From the NCBI GenBank assembly GCA_020444425.1, contig JAHLLB010000046.1, forward strand, positions 1 to 37,701: 37,701 nt of DNA, given 5' to 3'. Positions within the stretch are counted from its first letter, which is position 1. Every line of letters begins with the position of its first letter. Shown here piece by piece: positions 1-7,105 of the stretch. The DNA is from a bacterium. Lineage in GTDB: Bacteria; Electryoneota; Electryoneia; Electryoneales; Electryoneaceae. The translations under genes were made by a program, and so were the position numbers. The notes below the pieces were generated by a model. It ran no database searches and was not told the origin of the DNA. It was given only the letters and a program-made list of their open reading frames with translations.

Positions 1-105
1 ATAGATTCGACGTTTGAGAATCCCGGACTGAAGTCCGAGGGCGTGGGCACGGTGATAGATTCGACGTTTGAGAATCCCGGGCTGAAGCCCGAGGGCATGC
101 GCTGT
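1..105. repeat. Two direct copies of a hairpin-bearing repeat (54-bp period)
   Basis: Two units begin with ATAGATTCGACGTTTGAGAA at 1 and 55. Each continues into a hairpin, CCCGGACTGAAGTCCGAGGG in the first and CCCGGGCTGAAGCCCGAGGG in the second. The difference between them is a compensatory pair change (A-T to G-C), so pairing is preserved. The same two hairpin variants recur in reverse orientation at 32443-32520. Confidence 0.85.
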
Positions 106-751
106 CGTGGCTAAAGCGGACGAAGCCGGCGTGCGCGGAATAGTAGCCATTGTCGCGGCGCCAGATCAGCTCGGGGTAGATGATCCCGGTCGACTTGGGA
201 CGTCCCGCGAGTCCCGTCGGACGAGCAAACCGTGGGTCGGGCTTCTTGCGGCGGGGACGGCGTTTGCGGGGCTTACGCTTCGGACGTTTGAGACGGCCAT
301 ATCGGTCCAACAATTCCGGTGGGACCGGTTGGCCGGAAGAATCGTAGATGATTCCCGGCTCGCGGATCGGGTCCTGACCGAGTTCGCCAGTGGGCAAGGC
401 GGGCTGCGGCCTGCGGGCTACGGTCGGCGGGGAAGGTGTTGGTGAGTGATGAGTGGTGAGTGGTGAGTTACCTGTCATTGACGGGGACACTTTGGGGACA
501 AAATGTCCCCGTTCTCCGCCGGCGTCAACGGTGTCAATGGTGGGCGGTGGTTGAGCGGGATCTTCCTCCGTGACGGGCGGCAAACAAACGCCGGCCGTCC
601 CGGAGGAATGACGTAGCTTTAGCGTTTGTAATCGTTTAAGCAGCACGCCGAGGTACATCACGATCAGACGCCAGAGACGGACACACCGGTAACCCGTGTC
701 GACAACGACAAGACGAGAGGGTACGGTGGTGTGGCGTGTGTCGGGACGCAT
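1..751 (-). CDS. Uncertain open reading frame, truncated at the left edge
   Basis: Reading the minus strand from an ATG at 751, the frame stays open for about 250 codons and leaves the window at base 1. The N-terminal part is weakly hydrophobic (RLWRLIVMYLGVLL). A Pro-rich middle is followed by a very basic stretch (RLKRPKRKPRKRRPRRKKP), then GIIYPELIWRRDNGYYSAHAGF. These parts look coding. However, the frame also reads through a GGGGACA hairpin (482-511), a heptamer repeat (442-469) and two copies of a hairpin repeat (1-105), all of which lie between genes elsewhere in the window. No ribosome-binding site is visible before 751. I do not recognise a family. It may be a real gene invaded by repeats, a decaying gene, or a chance frame in GC-rich DNA. 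Confidence 0.35.
   Translation of the reverse strand, partial: MRPDTRHTTVPSRLVVVDTGYRCVRLWRLIVMYLGVLLKRLQTLKLRHSSGTAGVCLPPVTEEDPAQPPPTIDTVDAGGERGHFVPKVSPSMTGNSPLTTHHSPTPSPPTVARRPQPALPTGELGQDPIREPGIIYDSSGQPVPPELLDRYGRLKRPKRKPRKRRPRRKKPDPRFARPTGLAGRPKSTGIIYPELIWRRDNGYYSAHAGFVRFSHDSACPRASARDSQTSNLSPCPRPRTSVRDSQTSNL
442..469. repeat. Heptanucleotide tandem repeat (4 units)
   Basis: Four consecutive 7-bp units: GTGAGTG, ATGAGTG, GTGAGTG, GTGAGTT. It is one of several period-7 tracts in the window, each with a different core. Confidence 0.85.
482..511. repeat. GGGGACA/TGTCCCC hairpin
   Basis: CGGGGACA at 482-489 faces TGTCCCCG at 504-511, with a further GGGGACA inside the loop. It belongs to a family with near-identical members at 6981-7010 and 31674-31705. 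Confidence 0.75.
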
Positions 752-949
752 GGCGGAGCGAGGGTTACACGGCAGGTGGGAGACACGATCCGCTCCCGTA
801 GGAACAGATGTTCAGTCCGAGTATATGACATTGAGTTGCGCGAGTCAAGAGTTATTGCGATATTCTATTTCAAAGTGCGGAATTTACATGTCACTGATGG
901 CAGCGATGAGATGACCATAGTGGTGGAATTATTGTAATTGTAGAATCGC

Positions 950-966
950 ACTTGATTCACTCAAGT
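950..966. promoter_or_regulatory. Possible operator: perfect inverted repeat before the Cys-rich genes
   Basis: ACTTGA, a 5-base spacer, then TCAAGT forms a perfect 17-bp inverted repeat 32 bases before the ATG at 999. Its size and position suit a repressor site or 5' UTR hairpin. This is inference from symmetry and position only. Confidence 0.25.
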
Positions 967-998
967 TTTAGCCGAGATAGAGTACCGCAGGAGGATTC

Positions 999-1364
999 AT
1001 GGGTCACATATATTCGTTTCATACAGTTACTGGTGGGTTCATACAAGGAGGTCCTGTTTGTCGATGTGGCAATAGAGACTGGTTTGCACAAGGCACCAAC
1101 GTTTGGCGATGTTCGAAGTGCGAACGAACCAGAACAGCTAAGCACAACGGAGTGATTCTCAATGGACCTGAGTGTCGCTGTGGTAATCGAGACTGGTTTG
1201 TAGGTGGAAATATCGTGCGTTGTTCTTTCTGCGAGCGTTCAAGAGATATAGTCCTTCGAGGGTATATACTTCGTGGACCCGAGTGTAGATGTGGTCACCA
1301 TGATTGGTTTGTCGGTCGAAGTGTGTATCGATGTTCGTATTGTGAACGCACGCGTGACATTTGA
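999..1364 (+). CDS. Small protein of three tandem CxC...CxxC zinc-ribbon repeats
   Basis: The 121-residue product is almost entirely three copies of a unit of about 37 residues. Each unit reads CRCG-x2-DWF, then 7-8 residues, then CxxCER[ST]R. The cysteine quartets are 21/23/38/41, 59/61/75/78 and 96/98/112/115, enough for three zinc ions. The aromatic DWF after the first pair and the basic residues after the second recall transposase-type or nucleic-acid-binding zinc ribbons, but the first pair is CxC rather than CxxC. GCAGGAGG ends 6 bases before the ATG, so the start is well supported. There is no signal peptide or membrane segment. The DNA is much more AT-rich than the flanks, which suggests transfer. 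It is followed after 26 bases by another Cys-rich gene, probably co-transcribed. The function is unknown; binding of nucleic acid or protein is inference. Confidence 0.75.
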   Translation: MGHIYSFHTVTGGFIQGGPVCRCGNRDWFAQGTNVWRCSKCERTRTAKHNGVILNGPECRCGNRDWFVGGNIVRCSFCERSRDIVLRGYILRGPECRCGHHDWFVGRSVYRCSYCERTRDI

Positions 1365-1390
1365 ACCACTACCATATTGAGAGTAACAAG

Positions 1391-2095
1391 ATGTCTTATT
1401 GTCCAATCTGCGGTGGTTATCACAACGGGCCATGTTTTTTTGCCAAACCTATACCACCACCTCCACCTCTGCCGTGTCCCATATGTGGTGCATGTCATAC
1501 GGGGAAATGTACTCTTAGACCTCCGAGGTGCTCTATTTGTGGTAAAGAACACTTTGGAAAATGCTTGTTCCTACCTTTGACAATGCTGTACCCTTACTGC
1601 TCACATTGCAGAACTAATCATGAGCCAGGTAAGTGTATTAGACCATATACTATCAATTGTAAGAGGTGTGGCTATAATCATGAGATAGGTCAACCATGCC
1701 CAACTAAAATGACCGATAGTATTACCCACTTAACATATAATAATAAAACTTATCCTATAAAACCTATTCTATCTAGAGAGCTAAATAGAGTGTTTAATGA
1801 CAATAACTTAGATTATGAGAGCTATTGTCCAATCTGCAAAACGTATCATAGTCAGAATGATTGCAAGGGTCCAAAATATCCAGACGATGGCTCACCTTAT
1901 GAGATAGTTCAGTATAATTTTAATAGAAATAAATGGTTAGGGTGTAATTATAGAATTATTTGCAATAATTGTAGTAGTGAGATATATGAAAACACAGAAA
2001 ATGATATTATAGCAACTCAATACTGCCAGTATTGTGATACACATCTCTATTTATCTAGAATTGTTATTGATCCAAATTTTTGGAAACGTTATTAG
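1391..2095 (+). CDS. Cys/His-rich protein with an array of CCHC-like knuckles
   Basis: The 234-residue product has six knuckles of the form C-x2-C-x3-H-x(3-5)-C: C4/C7/H11/C15, C29/C32/H36/C40, C47/C50/H54/C58, C70/C73/H77/C82, C90/C93/H97/C103 and C146/C149/H153/C158. Two further CxxC pairs (191/194 and 212/215) look like a terminal zinc ribbon. Spacing differs from the retroviral C-x2-C-x4-H-x4-C knuckle by one residue before the histidine. Residues 21-27 are a proline run, and the region from 104 on is Asn-, Tyr- and Ile-rich. I chose the ATG at 1391 because the first knuckle follows at once; the frame also extends to a TTG at 1361. The strongly AT-rich codons mark it as foreign. No known family recognised. 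Zinc binding is likely; the partner (RNA, DNA or protein) is unknown. Confidence 0.72.
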   Translation: MSYCPICGGYHNGPCFFAKPIPPPPPLPCPICGACHTGKCTLRPPRCSICGKEHFGKCLFLPLTMLYPYCSHCRTNHEPGKCIRPYTINCKRCGYNHEIGQPCPTKMTDSITHLTYNNKTYPIKPILSRELNRVFNDNNLDYESYCPICKTYHSQNDCKGPKYPDDGSPYEIVQYNFNRNKWLGCNYRIICNNCSSEIYENTENDIIATQYCQYCDTHLYLSRIVIDPNFWKRY

Positions 2096-2160
2096 TAAGT
2101 TAATCGACAGCCTCTTCTGCTGAGATCTATTGCACCGCCGTAGTGATCAGAGGAGTGCGG

Positions 2161-2195
2161 GTACCCAGCCAGCCGGGGCTAGAAGTCCCGGGTAC
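2161..2195 (-). terminator. Hairpin downstream of the lipoprotein gene
   Basis: CCGGG and CCCGG arms (2173-2191) lie inside an outer GTACCC/GGGTAC pair, immediately after the stop of the minus-strand gene at 2203. No T-run is visible, so it is either a weak terminator or a REP-like hairpin. Confidence 0.4.
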
Positions 2196-2202
2196 ACAAG
2201 AT

Positions 2203-2697
2203 TTACGGCTTCAGGTAGATCCTTCGTTCGGGGGACGGGTTGGAGATGTCGTACCAGTCCTTGCCGGTTTCGGTGTCGGTGTAGTCGAACTTGTAGGCGG
2301 TGACGGTCCAGCGCAGGGTGAGGCCGGCGTGGCTGGACGAGAACGTCATCGGGTAGCTGACCTGGCTGCCGTAGGTCGGGTAGACTGTCGCCGCGCCCCA
2401 CAGTGTTTTTGATTCGCCGTGATCCTCGTACAATCTGAGTTCGTAGTAGTCGGCGTGTTCGGCGCTCCAGGAAAAGGTGACGGTGCGGTCGTCTGGGCTG
2501 GAAACGTGAACCGTGGTCCCGTCTGATGGGCTGTACACATCCGGCGTGTTGACACCGTCGAACGCATCAACAATGGCGTCGCAGCCGGTCAGCATCAGGG
2601 GTGCCAGCAGCAGCAAAGCGAGTATCGGAGTACCTGCCCAGCGGCGTAAACGATCGGCCGACCGTATCTGACCCGTGAATCGTGAGTGCGTTTTCAT
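2203..2697 (-). CDS. Putative lipoprotein with a fibronectin-like beta-sandwich
   Basis: The 164-residue product has a long basic N-terminus, a hydrophobic stretch and the lipobox LTGC with the lipidated cysteine at residue 39, so it should be membrane-anchored on the periplasmic side or outer surface. Residues 52-164 read like one Ig or FN3-type sandwich: TVTFSWSAEHADYYELRLYED, then TLRWTVTAYKFD. Such modules bind proteins or sugars, but no catalytic residues are visible. AGGAGGGG lies about 9 bases before the ATG. It is a single-gene unit, converging with the Cys-rich genes on its downstream side and divergent from the DUF4231 gene. The exact function is unknown. Confidence 0.7.
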   Translation of the reverse strand: MKTHSRFTGQIRSADRLRRWAGTPILALLLLAPLMLTGCDAIVDAFDGVNTPDVYSPSDGTTVHVSSPDDRTVTFSWSAEHADYYELRLYEDHGESKTLWGAATVYPTYGSQVSYPMTFSSSHAGLTLRWTVTAYKFDYTDTETGKDWYDISNPSPERRIYLKP

Positions 2698-3080
2698 CGT
2701 GTGTCCCCTCCTTCAGCAGTCCTGAGTCCGTTCCCCGCGATCGAACCGTGGTCCCGACGGTTCAGCTTCCAGGTTTGCAAGCCCGATGCCAAAGAGTAAG
2801 CCGTTGGAAATCAATCAGATGTACCAGATGATGGGTTCTGGATCGTGTGGGCTGTGAGTCACACTGTTCGCCACAGGTCGCGGAGGAAGGGAACGAATTC
2901 GCTGCGAGGGTTGACGGAGCGAACCTGCCCCCGTGGGTTCAGGCGAAACGGAGCAAGTCTGTCCAATAACGAGCGTGGAAACAGGCTTTCTCATTCGCCT
3001 GAGCGGGTGAAAACGAGTACATTTGGACAGCTACGTGCTGGGAATGTTGGACACGGCGCACGCACCCACCGGAGACGAAA
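2698..3080. other. Intergenic region between divergent genes
   Basis: No coding sequence is supported in this stretch of 383 bases. It must hold the promoters of the minus-strand lipoprotein and the plus-strand DUF4231 gene. A perfect inverted repeat, GAACCGT and ACGGTTC with a 7-base loop, lies at 2743-2763. I see no convincing -35/-10 pair. Confidence 0.5.
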
Positions 3081-3527
3081 ATGGATATGGATGAAGCGAC
3101 ATACATCAAATCGCGGGTGGACGATCAAATCGACTGGTACAACCGGAAGAGTACACAATTCAAGCGACTGTTCATCTGGTTCCAGGTGATTGTGATTGTG
3201 AGTTCGTCGTCGATTCCAGTGATCAACATTTACGGTGAACATCCCGAGGCGGTGCTGATCGTGTCGATTCTCGGGGCGTTGATCGCGATTCTGTCGTCGA
3301 TGATCTCGCTGCTCAGCTTCCGGGAACACTGGGTGGAGTATCGCACCGTCTGCGAGACGTTGAAGCACGAGAAGCTATTGTACCAGACACGAACGGACCC
3401 ATACGACAATGGCGAAGCACGTTTCAACCTGTTCGTGCAGAATGTGGAAACCCTGATCAGCCAGGAACACACCAAGTGGCGGCAGCTGTTCTCGAATGGT
3501 AAGAAGCGTGACGACAAGCAGGCGTAG
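3081..3527 (+). CDS. DUF4231 family two-helix membrane protein
   Basis: The 148-residue product begins with the family's typical start (ATYIKSRVDDQIDWYNRKS). Two membrane segments follow at about residues 30-50 and 57-80, separated by a short loop, and then a cytoplasmic helical tail (82-135) with many charged residues. Family proteins of this SLATT-like design are small membrane proteins, some linked by comparative genomics to nucleotide-sensing defence or to pore formation. No nucleotide synthase or effector gene is adjacent, so a defence role is not shown here. The start has a modest GGAGA site 5 bases before the ATG at 3081; the ATG at 3087 is an alternative. The PD40 lipoprotein gene follows on the same strand and may share the transcript. 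Confidence 0.7.
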   Translation: MDMDEATYIKSRVDDQIDWYNRKSTQFKRLFIWFQVIVIVSSSSIPVINIYGEHPEAVLIVSILGALIAILSSMISLLSFREHWVEYRTVCETLKHEKLLYQTRTDPYDNGEARFNLFVQNVETLISQEHTKWRQLFSNGKKRDDKQA

Positions 3528-3562
3528 ACTCCGGCATTGACCAACCGATGAGAGAGGGGATG

Positions 3563-4531
3563 ATGACGAAGTGGGGGAAGCGCGCTGTTCGAGGCGTGAT
3601 GCTGGTGACGATCGTCGCCATCTTGAGCTGCGGTGGGTGCGGTACTGGGACGCAGGAGATCGCATGGCATGGGAACCCGCCGGAGACCGTAAAACCGTTC
3701 CGGCCGGGGTATTTCGGGGCACGGTTCGAACCGCATTCGGCGCTCGATATCCATCCGAACGACCACGAACTCGCGTGGTCCATCTTCTGGCGGGAGGTGG
3801 AAGGATTCCATCAGAAGGTGGTCGCCGCGCAGTATGAGGACAACCAGTTTACCGTCCCGTCGGTGACGTCGTTTTCGGCGGGGTATTCGTGCGGCGGACC
3901 GCAGTATTCTCCGGACGGCGGGACGCTCTACTTCACGTCCGAACGGCCCATCGGCGACGAACTCAACCCGCACAGCCGGATCTGGACCACGAAGCGGGAT
4001 TCGTCCGGTGGCTGGGCGACGCCGGTGCCGTTGGACGCGCCGTTCAACGGGAACCGTGTGTCCAGCCAGTTTGCGTTGATGGATGATGGTACGATTATTT
4101 TCAGCCGACGGGTGGAAGAACCGCGGAACAACGACCTGTTCATCGCGGAATTTGTTGACAGACAGTACCAACCCGAGCGCTCTCTCCCGGGCGCGGTGAA
4201 CACTGAGTATCTTGAAGCGGACCCTTGGGTTGATCCACAGGGGCGTTTTCTGCTGTTCGGCCGCTTTGACGACCTGACAAACGGCTTCGGCGGGATGGAC
4301 CTGTGCATCAGTGTGCGGCAGCCCGATGGCACGTGGGGCGAAGGGATCAGCCTCGGCGAGATGGTCAATTCGTACGATGAAGAGCGGTTTCCGTCGTTAA
4401 GCAACGATGGCCACGTGCTCTTTTTCACACGGATGACCGGTGATGGGTACGACATCCGGAACTCGTACTACTGGATCAGCGCGGAGGCTGTGCCGGTGCT
4501 GGCGGACGTGTTGGGGCTGAGCGATAGATGA
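3563..4531 (+). CDS. PD40/WD40-like beta-propeller lipoprotein
   Basis: The 322-residue product has a hydrophobic N-terminus ending in ILSC (cysteine 23), consistent with lipidation. The body has repeated propeller blades with the PD40 signature: YSPDGGTLYFTSERP, ALMDDGTIIFSRR, VDPQGRFLLFGRF and LSNDGHVLFFTRM. These TolB-like blades normally form a protein-binding or sugar-binding propeller; about four to six blades fit this length. No enzyme motif is visible. The start could be ATG 3548, 3560 or 3563. GAGAGGGG at 3552-3559 favours 3563 as the best spaced, though the spacing is short for all of them. It lies 35 bases after the DUF4231 gene. Confidence 0.72.
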   Translation: MTKWGKRAVRGVMLVTIVAILSCGGCGTGTQEIAWHGNPPETVKPFRPGYFGARFEPHSALDIHPNDHELAWSIFWREVEGFHQKVVAAQYEDNQFTVPSVTSFSAGYSCGGPQYSPDGGTLYFTSERPIGDELNPHSRIWTTKRDSSGGWATPVPLDAPFNGNRVSSQFALMDDGTIIFSRRVEEPRNNDLFIAEFVDRQYQPERSLPGAVNTEYLEADPWVDPQGRFLLFGRFDDLTNGFGGMDLCISVRQPDGTWGEGISLGEMVNSYDEERFPSLSNDGHVLFFTRMTGDGYDIRNSYYWISAEAVPVLADVLGLSDR

Positions 4532-4591
4532 TAGCGCCTGAGTGGGAGAAGCGACACAGGAGGTGACGTCATCCCTCACATTCGCCGAATG

Positions 4592-4850
4592 GCCGGTGTT
4601 GTCCCCGAAGGGGACGAATTTGAATAGCTCCGGGTGTCAACCCGGGGATGATGTATTACGCCAGACCCGTTGGACGGAGGTGGTGCCGGTGTTGTCCCCG
4701 AAGGGGACGAATCTGAATAGCTCCGGGTGTCAACCCGGGGATGATGTATTATGCAATACCCGTTGGGCGGAGGTGGTGCCGGTGTTGTCCCCGAAGGGGA
4801 CGAATTTGAATAGCTCCGGGTGTCAACCCGGAGAGAAATGGGTACGTAAT
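4592..4850 (+). repeat. Upstream REP array: 93-bp tandem repeat, almost three copies
   Basis: Units are anchored by the hairpin GTCCCCGAAGGGGAC at 4601, 4694 and 4787, a period of exactly 93 bases. Each unit also holds a second hairpin, CTCCGGGTGTCAACCCGG, about 27 bases on. The third unit ends after the second hairpin. Together the two hairpins resemble REP or BIME elements. Confidence 0.9.
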
Positions 4851-4872
4851 TCAATCTGCTGTGGGGATAAAC

Positions 4873-4889
4873 CGGCCCTGAAGGGGCCG
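4873..4889 (+). repeat. Degenerate REP hairpin just before the transposase
   Basis: CGGCCCTGAAGGGGCCG is a variant of the first hairpin of the 93-bp unit, with GGCCC/GGGCC replacing GTCCCC/GGGGAC. It lies 20 bases before the RAYT start. Confidence 0.6.
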
Positions 4890-4908
4890 AATCATCCAGA
4901 GGGTGACT

Positions 4909-5355
4909 GTGTCAACCTATCGCCGGATGTTGGTTCATATCATTTTCGCGACGAAAAATCGGGTACAGGTGCTGCCGGATGCTGCGCGGACCGAGCTGTT
5001 TGCGTACATCATGGGATTGTGCAGAAATAAGGACTGTTTTCCGTATCGTATCGGTGGGTATCGTGAACATCTTCACCTGCTGATTGACCTGCATCCGTCC
5101 CTGGCGTTGGCCGATTTCGTACGGATTGTAAAGACCAGCTCCTCGGCGTGGATGAAGGAAAACGGAAATTTCCCACGGTTTCGCCATTGGCAGGATGGGT
5201 ACGCGGCCTTCACCGTCGATTGGGACGACCGCGAACAGGCTATTCATTACGTCGCGAATCAGGAAGAGCACCATCGGGAGATGTCTTTTCTGGATGAGTT
5301 CAAGCTGTTGATGACGAAAATGGACGTGGTGATTGATGAACGGTATCTTCCTTGA
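4909..5355 (+). CDS. REP-associated tyrosine transposase (RAYT, IS200/IS605-like)
   Basis: The 148-residue protein is a full-length single-domain HUH endonuclease of the Y1 transposase family. The metal-binding HUH motif is EHLHLL (H54 and H56). The nucleophilic tyrosine is Y114 in YVANQEEHH, with the family's accessory glutamine four residues on (Q118). It would nick and rejoin single-stranded DNA at REP hairpins. The GTG at 4909 is chosen because AGAGGG ends 5 bases before it and the product then begins MSTYRR, like relatives; the GTG at 4903 overlaps the ribosome-binding site. REP arrays flank it on both sides in inverted orientation, the classic RAYT arrangement, which supports a domesticated transposase maintaining these repeats. 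No IS ends were found. Confidence 0.9.
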   Translation: MSTYRRMLVHIIFATKNRVQVLPDAARTELFAYIMGLCRNKDCFPYRIGGYREHLHLLIDLHPSLALADFVRIVKTSSSAWMKENGNFPRFRHWQDGYAAFTVDWDDREQAIHYVANQEEHHREMSFLDEFKLLMTKMDVVIDERYLP

Positions 5356-5900
5356 GATGCCACCCCGTTGGGGTGGAAAACAGGAACACGGATCGGCGGA
5401 AGGTTTTTTTGGGGGGGGGGTGATTCCCGTTCCTCGGATTCGCACCCGGAGCTAGTCAGATGCCACCCCGTTGGGGTGGCCGGTGGAATGCCGCCCCTTC
5501 AGGGCGGACGGCTGGATCGTCGGCGATGGGGTTGTAACGTGAATTGACGGTCCCCCGGGTTGACACCCGGAGCTAGTCAGATGCCACCCCGTTGGGGTGG
5601 AAAACAAGAACACGATTCGGTGTATGGGGATAGGGTAGATCCCGCTCCCCGGGTTGGCACCCGGAGCTAGTCAGATGCCACCCCGTTGAGGTGGAAAACA
5701 GGAACACGGATCGGCGGAAGGTTTTTTTTGGGGGTGACGCCCGTTCCCCGGGTTCGCACCCGGAGCTAGTCAGATGCCACCCCTTCGGGGTGGAAAACAG
5801 GAACACGGATCGGCGGAAGGTTTTTTTGGGGGGTGATTCCCGTTCCCCGGGTTGACACCCGGAGCTATTGAGATTTGACCCCTTCGGGGTCAGCTTCAGG
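5356..5900 (-). repeat. Downstream REP array, inverted relative to the upstream array
   Basis: Five or six units of about 92-121 bases carry the core CCCGGGTTGACACCCGGAGC followed by TAGTCAGATGCCACCCC and a GTTGGGGTGG arm. GGAGCTA occurs at 5448, 5569, 5661, 5762 and 5861. The order is the reverse complement of the upstream units. The spacers contain GGAACACGGATCGGCGGAAG and adjacent T and G runs of variable length. The last unit has TTTGACCCCTTCGGGGTCA in place of the CCACCCC arm. A minus-strand frame reading through this array is repeat-derived. Confidence 0.88.
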
Positions 5901-5902
5901 AA

Positions 5903-5974
5903 CATTCGGCGATCAACTATCCGAAACATTCGGAAATCAACTATCCGAATCATTCGGTGATCAACTATCCGAAT
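5903..5974. repeat. 24-bp tandem repeat, three units
   Basis: Three exact-length units of CATTCGG-NN-ATCAACTATCCGAA-N start at 5903, 5927 and 5951, differing at only a few positions. The tract sits between the REP array and the dehydrogenase gene. Confidence 0.85.
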
Positions 5975-6041
5975 CAGCGGAAAACCTGAACACGATTGAC
6001 CAACGGAAATAAATCCACGGACGAACGAGAGGGAGGACATT

Positions 6042-6926
6042 GTGAGCATCAGTAAGTTTGGCGTGGTGGGAACTGGCACCATGGGCAATGGTATCGCCCA
6101 GGTCGCAGGACAGACAGGCCTGGACGTTGTCGCCGTCGACATCAAGCAGGATTTTCTCGATCGGGCGAAAGGTACCATCGAGAAAAACCTCGGTCGTATG
6201 GTCAAAAAGGAAAAACTGACCCAGGACCAGGCGGATGCCGCCCTTGGAAACATCAACTTCACCACTGACTATGACGCGCTGAAAGATCGCGAACTCATCG
6301 TCGAAGCCGCCACCGAGAACCCGGACATCAAGTTCAAGGTGTTCAAACAGTTGGACGAGCTGGCGCCGGAAGGCACGATCCTCGCGTCCAACACCTCGAC
6401 GATCTCGATCACCGAAATCGCCGCGCACACCAACCGTACCGACAAGGTTATCGGGATGCACTTCATGAATCCCGTGCCGATGATGAAACTGGTCGAGGTG
6501 ATTCGCGGACTGGCGACCTCGGATGAGACGTACGCCGCTGTTGACGAACTGTCGAAGACGATGGGCAAAGTGCCGATCGTGGTCAACGATTACCCCGGTT
6601 TCGTCGCGAACCGTATCCTGATGCCGATGATCAACGAAGCCGTGTACGCGTTGATGGAAGGCGTCGGCGGCGTCGCGGAAATCGACGGCGTGATGAAGCT
6701 CGGCATGGCGCACCCGATGGGACCGCTGCGTTTGGCGGACCTGATCGGCAACGACGTTTGCCTCGCGATCATGGAAGTCTTGCACAGCGGCCTCGGCGAC
6801 AGCAAGTATCGCCCGTGCCCGTTGCTGCGCAAGATGGTCGCCGGCGGATTCCTCGGCAACAAGACCGGTGTCGGCTTCTACGATTACCGTGAAGATCCGC
6901 GGAATCCGGTCGCGCGCTCGTTCTAA
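6042..6926 (+). CDS. 3-hydroxybutyryl-CoA dehydrogenase
   Basis: The 294-residue cytoplasmic enzyme interconverts (S)-3-hydroxybutyryl-CoA and acetoacetyl-CoA with NAD(P), in butyrate metabolism or beta-oxidation. An N-terminal Rossmann domain has [13 protein letters not shown] (residues 7-19). The catalytic set is in the expected spacing: S119 in SNTS, H140 in MHFMNP, E152 in VEVIRG and N190 in VANRI, matching the His-Glu dyad with its Ser and Asn helpers. The C-terminal helical dimer domain ends with [14 protein letters not shown]. Length is normal for the single-domain bacterial type. The start is GTG at 6042, preceded by GAGGGAGG with a spacing of about 6. It stands alone here, but an acyl-CoA dehydrogenase at 26458 could act in the same pathway. 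Confidence 0.93.
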   Translation: MSISKFGVVGTGTMGNGIAQVAGQTGLDVVAVDIKQDFLDRAKGTIEKNLGRMVKKEKLTQDQADAALGNINFTTDYDALKDRELIVEAATENPDIKFKVFKQLDELAPEGTILASNTSTISITEIAAHTNRTDKVIGMHFMNPVPMMKLVEVIRGLATSDETYAAVDELSKTMGKVPIVVNDYPGFVANRILMPMINEAVYALMEGVGGVAEIDGVMKLGMAHPMGPLRLADLIGNDVCLAIMEVLHSGLGDSKYRPCPLLRKMVAGGFLGNKTGVGFYDYREDPRNPVARSF

Positions 6927-6935
6927 GTGTGTCGT

Positions 6936-7043
6936 GGGGACACTTACGGTGTAGGTGTCCCCCAGTGAAAGTGATAAATCGGGGACACTTTGGGGACAAA
7001 GTGTCCTCCGATTGGCATGTCCTGGGCTTACAGCCCCGGACAT
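6936..7043. repeat. Three consecutive hairpins after the dehydrogenase gene
   Basis: Hairpin 1, at 6936-6963, pairs GGGGACAC with GTGTCCCC. Hairpin 2, at 6981-7008, has GGACACTTT and AAAGTGTCC around GGGGAC. Hairpin 3, at 7017-7043, pairs ATGTCC-GGGCT with AGCCC-GGACAT. The first two belong to the GGGGACA family. One may also terminate the dehydrogenase transcript, although T-runs are absent. Confidence 0.75.
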
Positions 7044-7105
7044 CCGATGTTTCAAGGCGGCGTTCGTCTGGCGGGTGCACCACGCATTTGTGAAGGACGA
7101 ATACC

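Noticed and set aside
4592..5900. CRISPR array
   Set aside because: The whole 93-bp unit is conserved, not a short repeat with unique spacers. The units are hairpins in opposite orientation around a RAYT, and no cas gene is present.
5573..6265. Minus-strand open frame of 230 codons through the REP array
   Set aside because: The protein repeats because the DNA repeats, and its start lies inside the dehydrogenase gene on the other strand. No ribosome-binding site or homology is expected.
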